Notes: generated by a model not told the origin, from the sequence alone. A stretch of 64,000 nucleotides of DNA from Mucilaginibacter pineti (GCF_900101875.1 NZ_FNAI01000003.1:434001-498000); one strand, 5' to 3'; shown: positions 27,801 to 35,760, counted from the stretch's first letter. Numbers and translations: made by a program.

Positions 27801-28044
27801 AAAATATCTTTTAAACGGCGCTTATTTACGAATCAAAAACGTGTCGCTGGGTTATACATTCCCGCTAAGATTAACCAGGAGCTTAAAAGTTAGCCGCCTG
27901 CGCATTTTTGCAACCGGCGACAATCTTTATGAATTTTCGGCCATAAAGAAATATATAGATCCGGAAGCTGTAAACCAAGGTGCAAGCGCAATGGCTTATC
28001 CATTTCAGCGTAAATATGCATTCGGTCTAAACTTAGATTTTTAA
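24841..28044 (+). CDS. SusC/RagA family TonB-dependent outer-membrane transporter
   Basis: A 1067-residue transporter with a signal peptide (to about residue 20, SFAQ), the carboxypeptidase-regulatory-like domain (ITVSGVVLDAESKGSLPSVN), the junction NLNEVVVVGFGSKKK, a plug with LQGLQGASPGLNI, PLIVIDGIPG and VLRDAASSAIYGARAAFGV, and a beta-barrel. It lacks an STN domain. It starts an operon with SusD, a calcineurin-like phosphoesterase and a LamG/EEP protein, and lies divergent from tetR. The cargo is probably released or trimmed by those phosphoesterases; this is inferred from context only. Confidence 0.95.
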   Translation: MKKKLLLICFMLFAARSFAQNITVSGVVLDAESKGSLPSVNISVKGTNQRTATNLQGNYSLANVNPNAVLVFSFVGFKQEEININGQTQLNVSLKPDYGNLNEVVVVGFGSKKKINITGAIDQISGKQLESRPISNVLQGLQGASPGLNITYPGGAPGTTPTINIRGYTSISGGSPLIVIDGIPGTNDDMLRLVPTDISSFSVLRDAASSAIYGARAAFGVILITTKQGAVGHQTISYNALTSWGKPTILPQPITDPYIYSRVLETSTNNTPWDYVNYSDEYYKWARERSDNPSLPDTRINPSDATKWDYMGSNNWYKYFFNNSALSQNQTLTLSGGALVNNTPLTYYLSADYTKENGLNKLADDYWDRYGLRSRVGFSPLKWLKIDNNLNIYETKRARPLTDITNIYYLQPTDVAKNPDGTWANTGAGRLAAQLVDGGNNLQTMFGFQNITSATATFLNGDLQINGDASFKRELWKYHSDSSPYNIGYGPNDVRQEGGTGSVSETNGYLYDNAFNLYTTYKKTLGDHFFSAMVGYNSENYNYSTISASKDGLISSSLPYLGLTTGTGSVGASYSAYATTSAFSRLNYTYKGRYILEGTGRYDGSSRFPTERRWGFFPSVSAVWIASNEEFFKPLAPVVSTFKLRASYGNLGNQNVKDFGYIQSLQPGTSPYLIGGNNQSPTITGAPGLVVDPNTYTWERVSTSNIGADIGLFNDKILFGGDYYIRNTRGMLAPGVDLPGVLGTTPPLQNAADLRTKGWEISVTYQDNFTLASKPFNFSAKVFLSNSDAEITKFNNVQNLFSNYRVGQKLGEIWGLQNDGLFQNQAEIDKLDESAIIPWGALSIVPGWPKYKDQDGNNKIETGLSSKDPKDLKIIGNSADHYSIGTNINMNWNGIDLSIFLQGVLKRDFYPHNYLFWGPFQQPYANIYPWNLNYYRATADAPDLRAQHSKSYIAAGLADANTNSYYPVLQSWLADANYGSGLDIPQSKYLLNGAYLRIKNVSLGYTFPLRLTRSLKVSRLRIFATGDNLYEFSAIKKYIDPEAVNQGASAMAYPFQRKYAFGLNLDF

Positions 28045-28080
28045 TTATTAAACGATTTAACAATCATTAAAAAATTAGTC

Positions 28081-29868
28081 ATGAAGAAATACACAATATA
28101 TATCCTGTTTATATCACTTGCATTTGCAGCATGTAAAAAGGATAGTCTGGATCGTTTCCCGCAAACAAGCATCTCACCAAATCTTTTCTTTAATACAGAA
28201 AATGACCTTGCACTATACGTTAATGGCTTGCTTTCAATGCCCGACAGAAACACATATCTTAATGATCAAAGCAGCGATAACGTTGCAACAACTGCTAACG
28301 TGGAAGTGAAAAATGTGATGGCAGGCAGTGCCAATTCACAAAATATTACCAGTGGCTGGGATTGGAGCCGGTTACGTGATATCAATTATTTTTTAGAAAA
28401 TTATAATAAGGCAAAAGTAACAGACGATATAAAAAGCCATTACGTAGGTTTGGCTAAATATTACAGGGCGATGTTTTACCTGGATAAGGTTAAGCGTTTT
28501 TCAGACGTACCCTGGTATTCCCACACTTTAAATCCGGGTGATAAAGACTTGCTCAAACCACGTGACCCGCGTGCGTTGGTTATGGATAGTGTAATGGCTG
28601 ATCTTGATTATGCTTATCAGCATGTGCGTGAAAGTGTATCCACAGGCACACCCGGCAAATGGGCGGTAGCTGCATTTTATACCCGCACTGCACTTTATGA
28701 AGGTACTTACCGTAAATATCATGCAGAACTAAACTTAGCAGGTACTGCAAATACTTTCCTTGAAAAGGCTGCTAAGGTAGCCGGTGATGTTATGGCATCA
28801 GGAAATTTTTCGATCTATAACACCGGGAAGCCCGATCAGGATTATGCAACTTTGTTTAACAGTCAGGATTTAACTACTAACAAAGAGGTTATTTTGGCTA
28901 ATATTTTTGATTATGCAAAAAGCAGAAGCCAAAATGTTAACAGTGTTGTTTTTGGCGATTACGAACAGGCACCGGCTAAAGATCTGATCCAATCTTACCT
29001 GATGAAAGATGGTAGTCGTTTTACAGATCAGCCAAACTATGATAAACTTGGTTTTGTAAAGGAGTTTGAAAACCGCGACCCGAGGCTGGCCCAAACAATG
29101 GCTTACCCCGGATGGATTAAATTGCCGGATACAAAGCCTTACATACAAAGCTTAAATAAAAACTTTACCGGTTACCACCAATTAAAAGGGTATGTGAACA
29201 GCACCGATGCTGCTACTTTAAACGGAGTTGATTTTCCGGTATACCGCTACGCGGAAGTGTTATTGAGCTATGCTGAAGCGTTAGCCGAGCTGGGTACATT
29301 AACACAGCAGCAACTTGATGCATCTGTAAACCTCATCAGAAGAAGAGCCGGTATGCCTGATCTTAACATGGCACAGGCAAATGCGGCCCCGGATGTATTG
29401 CTGCAACAGCAATTTGGCAATATCACATCAAACATTGGGGTGATAGTAGAGATCAGGAGAGAGCGCAGGATTGAGTTTGCATTTGAGAATACCAGGTATG
29501 ATGACCTGATGAGGTGGAAAGCTGGTAAGTTATTAGCTAAAAGTCCGGAAGGTATGTATTTTGCTGGTTTGGGAAAATATGACTTAACAGGCGATGGGGT
29601 AGAAGATGTTATTTTGATAGACCAATCTTTAACCATCCCCGCCGAAGACAAAAAGGAGAAGAACTCATTAGGCGTAAAATTAAATTATTACCGCACAGGT
29701 ACAATAGGCTCTGATGCCACCGTGTATTTAAAAAATGTTACTACCGGTAGTAACATGGTAACCGAATCGGCAGTGCGTGATTTCCAGGAGCCTAAATATT
29801 ACTACCGCCCAATACCGCAACAGCAGGTATTATTAAACCCAAATCTTAAACAAATATTCGGCTGGTAA
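28081..29868 (+). CDS. SusD/RagB family nutrient-binding lipoprotein
   Basis: A 595-residue lipoprotein, longer than many SusD proteins. The lipobox cysteine is C18 (AFAAC), followed by KKDSLDRFPQTSISP. Family motifs: GLAKYYRAMFYLDKVKRFSD with VPWYSH, then YRYAEVLLSYAEALAELG, LIRRRAGMPDL, and RRERRIEFAFENTRYDDLMRW near the end. It partners the SusC encoded 36 bases upstream and precedes the metallophosphoesterase by 25 bases. The loop GLGKYDLTGDGVEDV near residue 500 looks like an EF-hand-type calcium-binding loop (D-x-T-x-D-G). Confidence 0.95.
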   Translation: MKKYTIYILFISLAFAACKKDSLDRFPQTSISPNLFFNTENDLALYVNGLLSMPDRNTYLNDQSSDNVATTANVEVKNVMAGSANSQNITSGWDWSRLRDINYFLENYNKAKVTDDIKSHYVGLAKYYRAMFYLDKVKRFSDVPWYSHTLNPGDKDLLKPRDPRALVMDSVMADLDYAYQHVRESVSTGTPGKWAVAAFYTRTALYEGTYRKYHAELNLAGTANTFLEKAAKVAGDVMASGNFSIYNTGKPDQDYATLFNSQDLTTNKEVILANIFDYAKSRSQNVNSVVFGDYEQAPAKDLIQSYLMKDGSRFTDQPNYDKLGFVKEFENRDPRLAQTMAYPGWIKLPDTKPYIQSLNKNFTGYHQLKGYVNSTDAATLNGVDFPVYRYAEVLLSYAEALAELGTLTQQQLDASVNLIRRRAGMPDLNMAQANAAPDVLLQQQFGNITSNIGVIVEIRRERRIEFAFENTRYDDLMRWKAGKLLAKSPEGMYFAGLGKYDLTGDGVEDVILIDQSLTIPAEDKKEKNSLGVKLNYYRTGTIGSDATVYLKNVTTGSNMVTESAVRDFQEPKYYYRPIPQQQVLLNPNLKQIFGW

Positions 29869-29893
29869 CGGGCCATATTAACTCTGTTTGATA

Positions 29894-30823
29894 ATGGAAA
29901 AAGAAATGATAAAAAGAAGGTCTTTATTAAAGGCAGCAGGTTTAGCCACCGGTATAATAGTAACCGGTGGCCTGCCGGCCCTGGCTTCCGTGAATAACGT
30001 GGAAGACAAAAAAGCTAAAAAATTAACGCTAACTGTAGCGCATATTACCGATGTGCATATCAGGGAAGGGGATAACGCGCCCGAAAGGTTTAAAAACTGT
30101 TTAAAACACATCATAAGCAAGCACAAACCCGATTTTTTCCTGAACGGGGGAGATTCTATTAATGATGCGTCTTATGATAACGTAACGCATGACCAGGTTA
30201 TTCAGCAATGGAGTATTTGGGATAACTGTACTGCATTGCTTGATAAATATGAGGTGCATAGTTGCATTGGCAATCATGATCCGTGGTGGAAAGCGCCATC
30301 TGAAACGGATGAAATGTATGGTAAGGATTATGTGGTTAAACGGTTGAAAATTCCGCATCGGTATTACAGCTTCACCAAAAAGAACTGGCATTTTATAGTA
30401 CTTGATGGTAATAACAGCAACATCTCATTAGATCAGGAGCAGTTTACCTGGCTGCAGGCCGAGCTCGAAAAAATACCTGCATCTGCACCAACATTGCTTA
30501 TGTCGCATTATCCTATTCTTGGTACTACACAGGTGCTGGTAGGTGGCGGTCACTCCGATTGTAAAAAGCTAAAAGACCTGTTTTACAAACACCACGATAA
30601 AGTACGGGTTTGTTTAAGCGGTCATAACCATTTATCCGACCACACCTCTTACAACGATGTTTTATATTGCTGCAATGGCGCCATGAGTGGTTTTTGGTGG
30701 GGTAAAGGTGATGCAGAATCCGCCGGACCGGGTTATTACCTGGAAACCCCGCCGGGTTATGCAATATTAAAGCTGTATGATGATGGAACTGTTGAAAATG
30801 AATATTTTCCACACTCCTATTAA
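29894..30823 (+). CDS. Exported calcineurin-like metallophosphoesterase
   Basis: A 309-residue enzyme. I choose the ATG at 29894 rather than the TTG six bases upstream. The N-terminus KRRSLLKAAGLATG has the twin-arginine and hydrophobic core of a Tat signal. All five metallophosphoesterase blocks are present: TDVHI, GGDS, GNHD, MSHYP and GHNH, which bind two metal ions and cleave phosphomonoesters or diesters. It follows SusD by 25 bases in the operon. Being in a SusCD operon, it probably dephosphorylates or cleaves the imported ligand in the periplasm or at the surface. Confidence 0.9.
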   Translation: MEKEMIKRRSLLKAAGLATGIIVTGGLPALASVNNVEDKKAKKLTLTVAHITDVHIREGDNAPERFKNCLKHIISKHKPDFFLNGGDSINDASYDNVTHDQVIQQWSIWDNCTALLDKYEVHSCIGNHDPWWKAPSETDEMYGKDYVVKRLKIPHRYYSFTKKNWHFIVLDGNNSNISLDQEQFTWLQAELEKIPASAPTLLMSHYPILGTTQVLVGGGHSDCKKLKDLFYKHHDKVRVCLSGHNHLSDHTSYNDVLYCCNGAMSGFWWGKGDAESAGPGYYLETPPGYAILKLYDDGTVENEYFPHSY

Positions 30824-30869
30824 TAAACTGACTATACCAATAGGGTCTTATTTCCTATAAAAAATAAAC

Positions 30870-32912
30870 ATGAAAAAAATAAAAGCGCTCCTGGTAGCAA
30901 GTTGTTTAATACTTATGGCTGTAACTGCCAGGAGCCAGGCAGGTAATTTTGCTTTATGTTTAGATGGCAAGGACAATAATCCCTGTATTGGTATGGATAT
31001 TATTAAAGGGCAATGGACACTCGAAGCCTGGATTAAAGGTGACGGTAAGCCCTGGAAAAATACAGAAGCTATTATCGGAACAGGCGAATATGGAGAAGTT
31101 AATACGATAGATCAGTTACCCTTAATGCTTAAAAATGGGCGGCTGTACAGTTCAAAAGCTGATATTATAGCCCCGGCAGCACTGGATGATAAATGGCACC
31201 ATGTAGCAGTAAGTTGTAACGGGGTTGAAACAAAGTTATATCTTGACGCTAAGGAAATAGCATCAAAGAAATCGGCTACGGATATCTTACCCGGCGAGAT
31301 AGGTACCAGCGATATAGATTCAACCGGTTTTGGCGGCTGTATTGATGAGGTAAGGATCTGGACTTGCGCGCTCTCAGGAGCTATCCTGCGTAAGTGGATG
31401 CATCAACCGCTTGCCGCCAGCCATCCCAATTTTGATAAGCTGAAAGGCTATTACAATTTTGATGACCTGAAGAATAATGTGAGTTTGAACCTGGTAGGGA
31501 AGGGAGTTCAGGCCTACCATCTCAGGAATACCCGGAAAAAATATAACGGAGATTTGCCGCTTGCTTATTTGGTAAAAAACAACAATCCGTTATTTGCTGG
31601 CCCTAATAAAAAGCAGGAATTGTTTAACGCAATAGTTATACAAAGTGAATGGGATGCCGATCAGAATGCAAAGAATGATGAACTTTTGAAGTTGCGCGTC
31701 GTGGTGAGCGGTTCGCACTCGCCATTGAAACTGACGGCATTGAACCTGGATTTTTCCGGGTCGACTTTGTTAGGTGATATAACTAAAGTGCACATTTATT
31801 ATGCCGGTCAGTCCCCCCGTTCTACCACCAGGGTTGAATTGTTTGGCACAGGAAAAATACCTGGGAAAAGTAACAGCTTTACCGCGATACCAGCCCACGC
31901 TTTTACCTTGAAAAATGGCGTAAATTATTTTTTAGTAACGCTGGATGTAAGTAAAAATGCTGTAATAGGTAACACCCTGCGCGCAAAAGTAAGCTCATTT
32001 CGTTTGAACGGTAATGCTCATATTCCGGAGGAAGATCAAACAGAAAATATTTTCAAATTAATTACGCCAAATTCGGCTACGAGCCCCAATACCGTAAAAC
32101 TGCTGCAATGGAATATTTGGCACGGTGGTGTGCATATGGGGAAGATAGCAGGGCCCAACAGGGTTAAAGAATTGATCCGGAAAACGAATGCTGATATTGT
32201 TACCATGGAAGAGGCGTATGGAACACAAACCATGCTGGCCGATTCTTTAGGCTTTATAATGCAAACCGCCTCGCTTAAAGAAAATCTCGCTCTTTTTAGC
32301 CGGTTTCCGATAAAGGAAAACCCCTCAAATGCAAAGTTCAATTCTAATGTTGCTACAGTTACCTTACCAAATAATAAAAAAGTACTTGTAGGTAACTGGT
32401 GGCTGAGGTATGCCTACAAACATGAATACACCGGCTCTTACCCTAACAATGGTTCGGATACCAAAGAATGGGCCGCAGAGGACAAGGAACTTGGGGCCGT
32501 TGATGCGCAAACTAATCTCGACAGGGACATTGATCCGGTACTTCAGTCAGACCCTGTGTTGCCGGTAATTATTGCCGGCGATTTTAATTCGGGAAGCCAC
32601 CTGGACTGGACAGCCAAAGCGGCTTTTTTGCATTATGGTTATGGCCCGGTTGAGTTCCCCATTTCCAGATTAATGCTGCAGCGGGGATATACCGATAGTT
32701 ATCGGATATTACATCCGGACGAGGTGGCTTATCCTGCAGGCACATTTGCGGCCATTTACGGCCATATGCAAACCTCGCGTATTGATTATGTGTATTATAA
32801 GGGCCCCGGGTTAAAGGCTATGTTTTCAAAAATTATAAGAACCGCTCCCGAGATAGATGATGTATGGCCTTCTGATCACTCGGCAGTATTAACGGTATTT
32901 GAAATAAATTGA
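30870..32912 (+). CDS. Secreted LamG / BNR-associated / endonuclease-exonuclease-phosphatase protein
   Basis: A 680-residue exported protein with three modules. Residues 25-200 form a LamG-like jelly roll (WTLEAWIKGDG, KWHHVAVSCNG, GCIDEVRIWTCAL). Residues 240-395 resemble the sialidase-associated BNR N-terminal domain (ELLKLRVVVSGSHSPLKLTA, then GVNYFLVTLDVSKNAVIGN). Residues 408-679 form an EEP phosphodiesterase domain with QWNIWHGG (N415), VTMEEAYG, AGDFNSGSH and PSDHSAVLT, the metal-binding and catalytic set. EEP enzymes cleave phosphodiesters (nucleases, inositol phosphatases, sphingomyelinases). The gene is last in the SusCD operon, 46 bases after the metallophosphoesterase. The exact substrate is unknown. 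Confidence 0.82.
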   Translation: MKKIKALLVASCLILMAVTARSQAGNFALCLDGKDNNPCIGMDIIKGQWTLEAWIKGDGKPWKNTEAIIGTGEYGEVNTIDQLPLMLKNGRLYSSKADIIAPAALDDKWHHVAVSCNGVETKLYLDAKEIASKKSATDILPGEIGTSDIDSTGFGGCIDEVRIWTCALSGAILRKWMHQPLAASHPNFDKLKGYYNFDDLKNNVSLNLVGKGVQAYHLRNTRKKYNGDLPLAYLVKNNNPLFAGPNKKQELFNAIVIQSEWDADQNAKNDELLKLRVVVSGSHSPLKLTALNLDFSGSTLLGDITKVHIYYAGQSPRSTTRVELFGTGKIPGKSNSFTAIPAHAFTLKNGVNYFLVTLDVSKNAVIGNTLRAKVSSFRLNGNAHIPEEDQTENIFKLITPNSATSPNTVKLLQWNIWHGGVHMGKIAGPNRVKELIRKTNADIVTMEEAYGTQTMLADSLGFIMQTASLKENLALFSRFPIKENPSNAKFNSNVATVTLPNNKKVLVGNWWLRYAYKHEYTGSYPNNGSDTKEWAAEDKELGAVDAQTNLDRDIDPVLQSDPVLPVIIAGDFNSGSHLDWTAKAAFLHYGYGPVEFPISRLMLQRGYTDSYRILHPDEVAYPAGTFAAIYGHMQTSRIDYVYYKGPGLKAMFSKIIRTAPEIDDVWPSDHSAVLTVFEIN

Positions 32913-33019
32913 TAATAACATTGCAGAAGTTGCATGCTATTCAATTTGCCAATAACTGCAATTAATTATACTGTGCAATGCACTTACATATTGCGTACGG
33001 CACGATAAAGGCAGCCGTT

Positions 33020-33541
33020 TTATTTCTTCAATAACCGGAATGAATCCAAAAACACATCGTTGTTTTTGGTGACCATGTTAGGCGGTACCCTGCACGAGAG
33101 TGAGTACATTTTGCTGCCAATTAATATCATTCGCATCAATAATGTGTTTTTATTATTGTTGTCAGTCGCGGAAATATTATAAGTTGTATAGGTGTTCCAT
33201 TTGCCTATTATAATATCCCCAAAGGTATAGTTTGTTTTTTTCGATGCTATACCCATTTTCATTTGATCGGCAAATTGCTGGGTATCCTTCACCGGTGCTA
33301 AGGCGGCTGAATCTAAATGAACTACAACATTATAATCTATCACGTTAGCACTATAGCCAATACTGTCTTTTGCTCTTAGGGTGTAAATATCAATGCCGTT
33401 CTTGGTCGTCTTTTCGGGTTCGGATGGAAATTTTACGGATATTTTTTCATCCAGATTTTTTGTTATCCAACTGGTTTGAGCTTTAGATGTTGCTGCCGAT
33501 AACATCAGCGCAAATAATAACAGGTAATAGGTTTTTTTCAT
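33020..33541 (-). CDS. Hypothetical secreted protein
   Basis: A 173-residue protein with a clear signal peptide (LLLFALMLSAATSKAQ, cut near 22) and a small alpha/beta-looking mature part, starting WITKNLDEKISVKFPSEPEK and ending VFLDSFRLLKK. That start and end pattern (a protein whose opening strands carry KFPSEPE and whose end carries a DSFRL motif) is seen in small secreted Bacteroidota proteins of unknown role. It converges on the phosphoesterase operon with a 107-base spacer. I assign no function. Confidence 0.7.
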   Translation of the reverse strand: MKKTYYLLLFALMLSAATSKAQTSWITKNLDEKISVKFPSEPEKTTKNGIDIYTLRAKDSIGYSANVIDYNVVVHLDSAALAPVKDTQQFADQMKMGIASKKTNYTFGDIIIGKWNTYTTYNISATDNNNKNTLLMRMILIGSKMYSLSCRVPPNMVTKNNDVFLDSFRLLKK

Positions 33542-33626
33542 TTACTTTAAAAATAAAGCATTTTTTGATAAAAACCATATTTCTTTTAAAATCGGGTAAT
33601 CTTCAATATTACATTTATTTTCTCGT

Positions 33627-33658
33627 TTAGGCTACAAAAGTCCCCGGTTAGGCTACAA
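33627..33658 (+). promoter_or_regulatory. 11-bp direct repeat with 21-bp period upstream of the SDR gene
   Basis: TTAGGCTACAA occurs at 33627-33637 and again at 33648-33658, exactly 21 bases (two helical turns) apart. The second copy ends 19 bases before GACCTTTG (33678-33685), a one-mismatch version of the Bacteroidota TAnnTTTG box. This layout is classic for an AraC-type activator; the AraC gene after the SDR is the natural partner. Confidence 0.6.
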
Positions 33659-33713
33659 GTAGTAAGCGGCATCTATTGACCTTTGTTGTGTTATTAATTT
33701 AAAACATAAAATC

Positions 33714-34550
33714 ATGACACATCAAAAAGATAGTAAAATTTGGTTTATTACGGGCACTTCCCGTGGGTTTGGACGCGTTTGGGCCGATGCCGCCCTTAAA
33801 CGTGGCGACAAGGTGGCCGCAACAGCGCGTAATTTAGCAAGTATAGCCGATCTTCAGGAAAAATACGGCGCAAACGTACTGACTTTAGAGCTGGACGTTA
33901 CCAGGCCCGATCAGGTTAAAACTGCTGTGGAGCAAGCCCATACACACTTTGGCAGGTTGGATATTGTACTCAACAATGCCGGCTATTCCCTGGTAGGCAC
34001 AATTGAAGAGGCCAGCGCAGACAATGTTAGGGCGCTTTATGAAACGAATATTTTCGGCACACTTGCTGTTATTCAAGCGGCCTTGCCCTTGCTGCGACAA
34101 CAAGGCGGCGGTCATATCCTCGGTGTATCCAGCGGCCTTGGTCATGTGACGATGCCGGTGATAGGTTATTATTGTTCATCAAAATGGGCTTTCGAGGCCA
34201 TCCATGAGAGTCTTGCCGCAGAGGTTAAAGCTTTCGGCATCAAAGTAACCATCATTGAACCCGGCGCTTATGCTACCGAATTTGGCAGCCAGGACTCTTT
34301 GAAGTTTGCATCAGGCCTGGACATTTACGCCGACTTTAAAAAACAATTTGTTGAAAGCTTAAAAGACATGGAAAGAGGCGATCCGGATGCAACGCCGCAG
34401 GCACTCTTCCAGATAGTCGATGCGGAAAACCCGCCGCTGCGGTTCAATCTCGGCAGTCATAACCTGTCATGGATGCGTGCCGCCTATGCCGAACGTTTGG
34501 CCATCTGGGAAGCCTGGCAGCCCGTTTCTGCGTCGGCTCAGGGCAATTAA
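33714..34550 (+). CDS. Short-chain dehydrogenase/reductase (classical SDR)
   Basis: A 278-residue NAD(P)-dependent oxidoreductase. The cofactor motif TGTSRGFG is at residues 13-20, NNAG at 87-90, the catalytic serine in GVSSG near 139, and the active-site YxxxK at Y153-K157. R17 and the R at the end of the second strand (ATARN) suggest preference for NADP. The tail beyond residue 190 (IEPGAYATEF) is typical of the DltE-like/oxidoreductase group with broad carbonyl substrates. It is followed by an AraC gene after 77 bases and preceded by a direct-repeat element. Confidence 0.92.
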   Translation: MTHQKDSKIWFITGTSRGFGRVWADAALKRGDKVAATARNLASIADLQEKYGANVLTLELDVTRPDQVKTAVEQAHTHFGRLDIVLNNAGYSLVGTIEEASADNVRALYETNIFGTLAVIQAALPLLRQQGGGHILGVSSGLGHVTMPVIGYYCSSKWAFEAIHESLAAEVKAFGIKVTIIEPGAYATEFGSQDSLKFASGLDIYADFKKQFVESLKDMERGDPDATPQALFQIVDAENPPLRFNLGSHNLSWMRAAYAERLAIWEAWQPVSASAQGN

Positions 34551-34576
34551 AGTAATCCATTGGTAAACAATCAATA

Positions 34577-34607
34577 ATAACCGGTAATTGCAACCATTAT
34601 CGGTTAT
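34577..34607 (+). promoter_or_regulatory. 12-bp hairpin between the SDR and AraC genes
   Basis: ATAACCGGTAAT (34577-34588) pairs with ATTATCGGTTAT (34596-34607) with one G-U wobble and a 7-base loop. It ends 20 bases before the AraC ATG and is followed by only ATTTTA, so it may be a weak terminator, an attenuator or an operator. Confidence 0.45.
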
Positions 34608-34627
34608 CATTTTACTAAATTGTCAAA

Positions 34628-35551
34628 ATGAAAAAGGAAGAAGACACTCCTCATCAATTCGATTCTTTATCGGAAGCGCACCGGGCTTTGGGCTTACCTC
34701 AACCAAAGCATCCGCTGATCAGTCTGCTCAATAATACTACTACCCGGGTCGAATTTTCCCAGTCCCCTCGTGCTCATGTGCTTAAGTTTTATAAAATATC
34801 GTACCGACCAAAATTCAGCGGGAAGATCAGATACGGGCAGGGCCACTATGATTTTGACGAAGGAGGTTTGCTGTTTGCTGCGCCTAACCAGCTAATTGGC
34901 GCCGGCGACAATAATGAAAGCAGGGAGTGCTCGCTGTATACCTTACTGATCCATCCGGATTTTTTGTGGAATCACCCTTTAGCGAAAAAAATCAAACAGT
35001 ATGGCTTTTTTTCTTATGCTTCTAATGAAGGGCTGCACCTGTCTGATCAGGAAAAAGCAACGATCATTTCCGTTTTTCTGATGATAGAAGAGGAGTTGAA
35101 CAGCCGGATAGATGACCTTAGCCAGGATGTGATCATCTCCCAAATAGAGTTATTGCTTAGTTATGCAGATCGTTTTTACAAACGTCAGTTCATTACCAGA
35201 AAAGCGGTCAGCAGCAACCTGTTGCAACAATTGGAAGGCATCCTGGACGCCTATTTCGCTAATAAAAAATCGTTAGGCGAAGGTATCCCCACCGTTCAAT
35301 ACCTTGCGCAAACACTGAATCTGTCGCCCAGTTATTTGAGCGATATGCTGCGTTCCCTTACCGGGCAAAATGCGCAGCAGCACATCCACCAAAAACTTAT
35401 AGAAAAGGCGAAGGAGAAACTATCTACTACCAGCTTATCGGTTAGTGAAGTGGCGTATGAATTGGGCTTTGAACATCCGCAATCGTTCAGTAAGTTATTC
35501 AAAACAAAAACCAACCTTTCGCCATTGGAATTCAGGCGATCTTTTAACTGA
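34628..35551 (+). CDS. AraC family transcriptional regulator
   Basis: A 307-residue regulator. The N-terminal 200 residues form an AraC-type sensor region (YRPKFSGKIRYGQGHYDFDEG, then GGLLFAAPNQLIG). The C-terminal domain (about 205-305) has two helix-turn-helix units: VQYLAQTLNLSPSYLSDMLR and VSEVAYELGFEHPQSFSKLF, ending NLSPLEFRRS. This regulator type (starting with a PKHPLI segment) is commonly next to an SDR or aldo-keto gene in Bacteroidota. Together with the direct repeat at 33627 it probably activates the SDR gene. A strong terminator lies 16 bases after its stop. Confidence 0.9.
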   Translation: MKKEEDTPHQFDSLSEAHRALGLPQPKHPLISLLNNTTTRVEFSQSPRAHVLKFYKISYRPKFSGKIRYGQGHYDFDEGGLLFAAPNQLIGAGDNNESRECSLYTLLIHPDFLWNHPLAKKIKQYGFFSYASNEGLHLSDQEKATIISVFLMIEEELNSRIDDLSQDVIISQIELLLSYADRFYKRQFITRKAVSSNLLQQLEGILDAYFANKKSLGEGIPTVQYLAQTLNLSPSYLSDMLRSLTGQNAQQHIHQKLIEKAKEKLSTTSLSVSEVAYELGFEHPQSFSKLFKTKTNLSPLEFRRSFN

Positions 35552-35566
35552 TTGCATATGAATAGC

Positions 35567-35602
35567 AAAAAGCCTTTAAATCATTTAATTTAAAGGCTTT
35601 TT
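35567..35602. terminator. Strong terminator after the AraC gene
   Basis: A perfect 14-bp inverted repeat: AAAAAGCCTTTAAA (35567-35580) and TTTAAAGGCTTTTT (35589-35602) with an 8-base loop. The T-rich 3' arm and A-rich 5' arm make it work in either direction. Confidence 0.85.
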
Positions 35603-35686
35603 GGTTTTCGTTAAAGTATGTTCAATTATTCAGTATTTCAGAAAAAGAATACCGCGTTTTAACAGTCACAGTTGCAAGTATTAATA

Positions 35687-35719
35687 AAAGCCCCCTAAGC
35701 GCTCGCCGCCGGGGGCTTT
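35687..35719. terminator. Second, orphan GC-rich terminator-like hairpin
   Basis: AAAGCCCCC (35687-35695) pairs perfectly with GGGGGCTTT (35711-35719) over a 15-base loop. No protein gene ends here: the preceding gene already has its own terminator 85 bases upstream. It may end a small RNA or simply be a backup. Confidence 0.55.
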
Positions 35720-35741
35720 AAACCTAAACCTTATCACAAAT

Positions 35742-35760
35742 AGTAAGCAGAGTGCTTACT
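35742..35760. repeat. 8-bp perfect inverted repeat
   Basis: AGTAAGCA and TGCTTACT are exact reverse complements around GAG, 22 bases after the orphan GC hairpin. It could be a protein site or a hairpin; nothing else identifies it. Confidence 0.4.
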
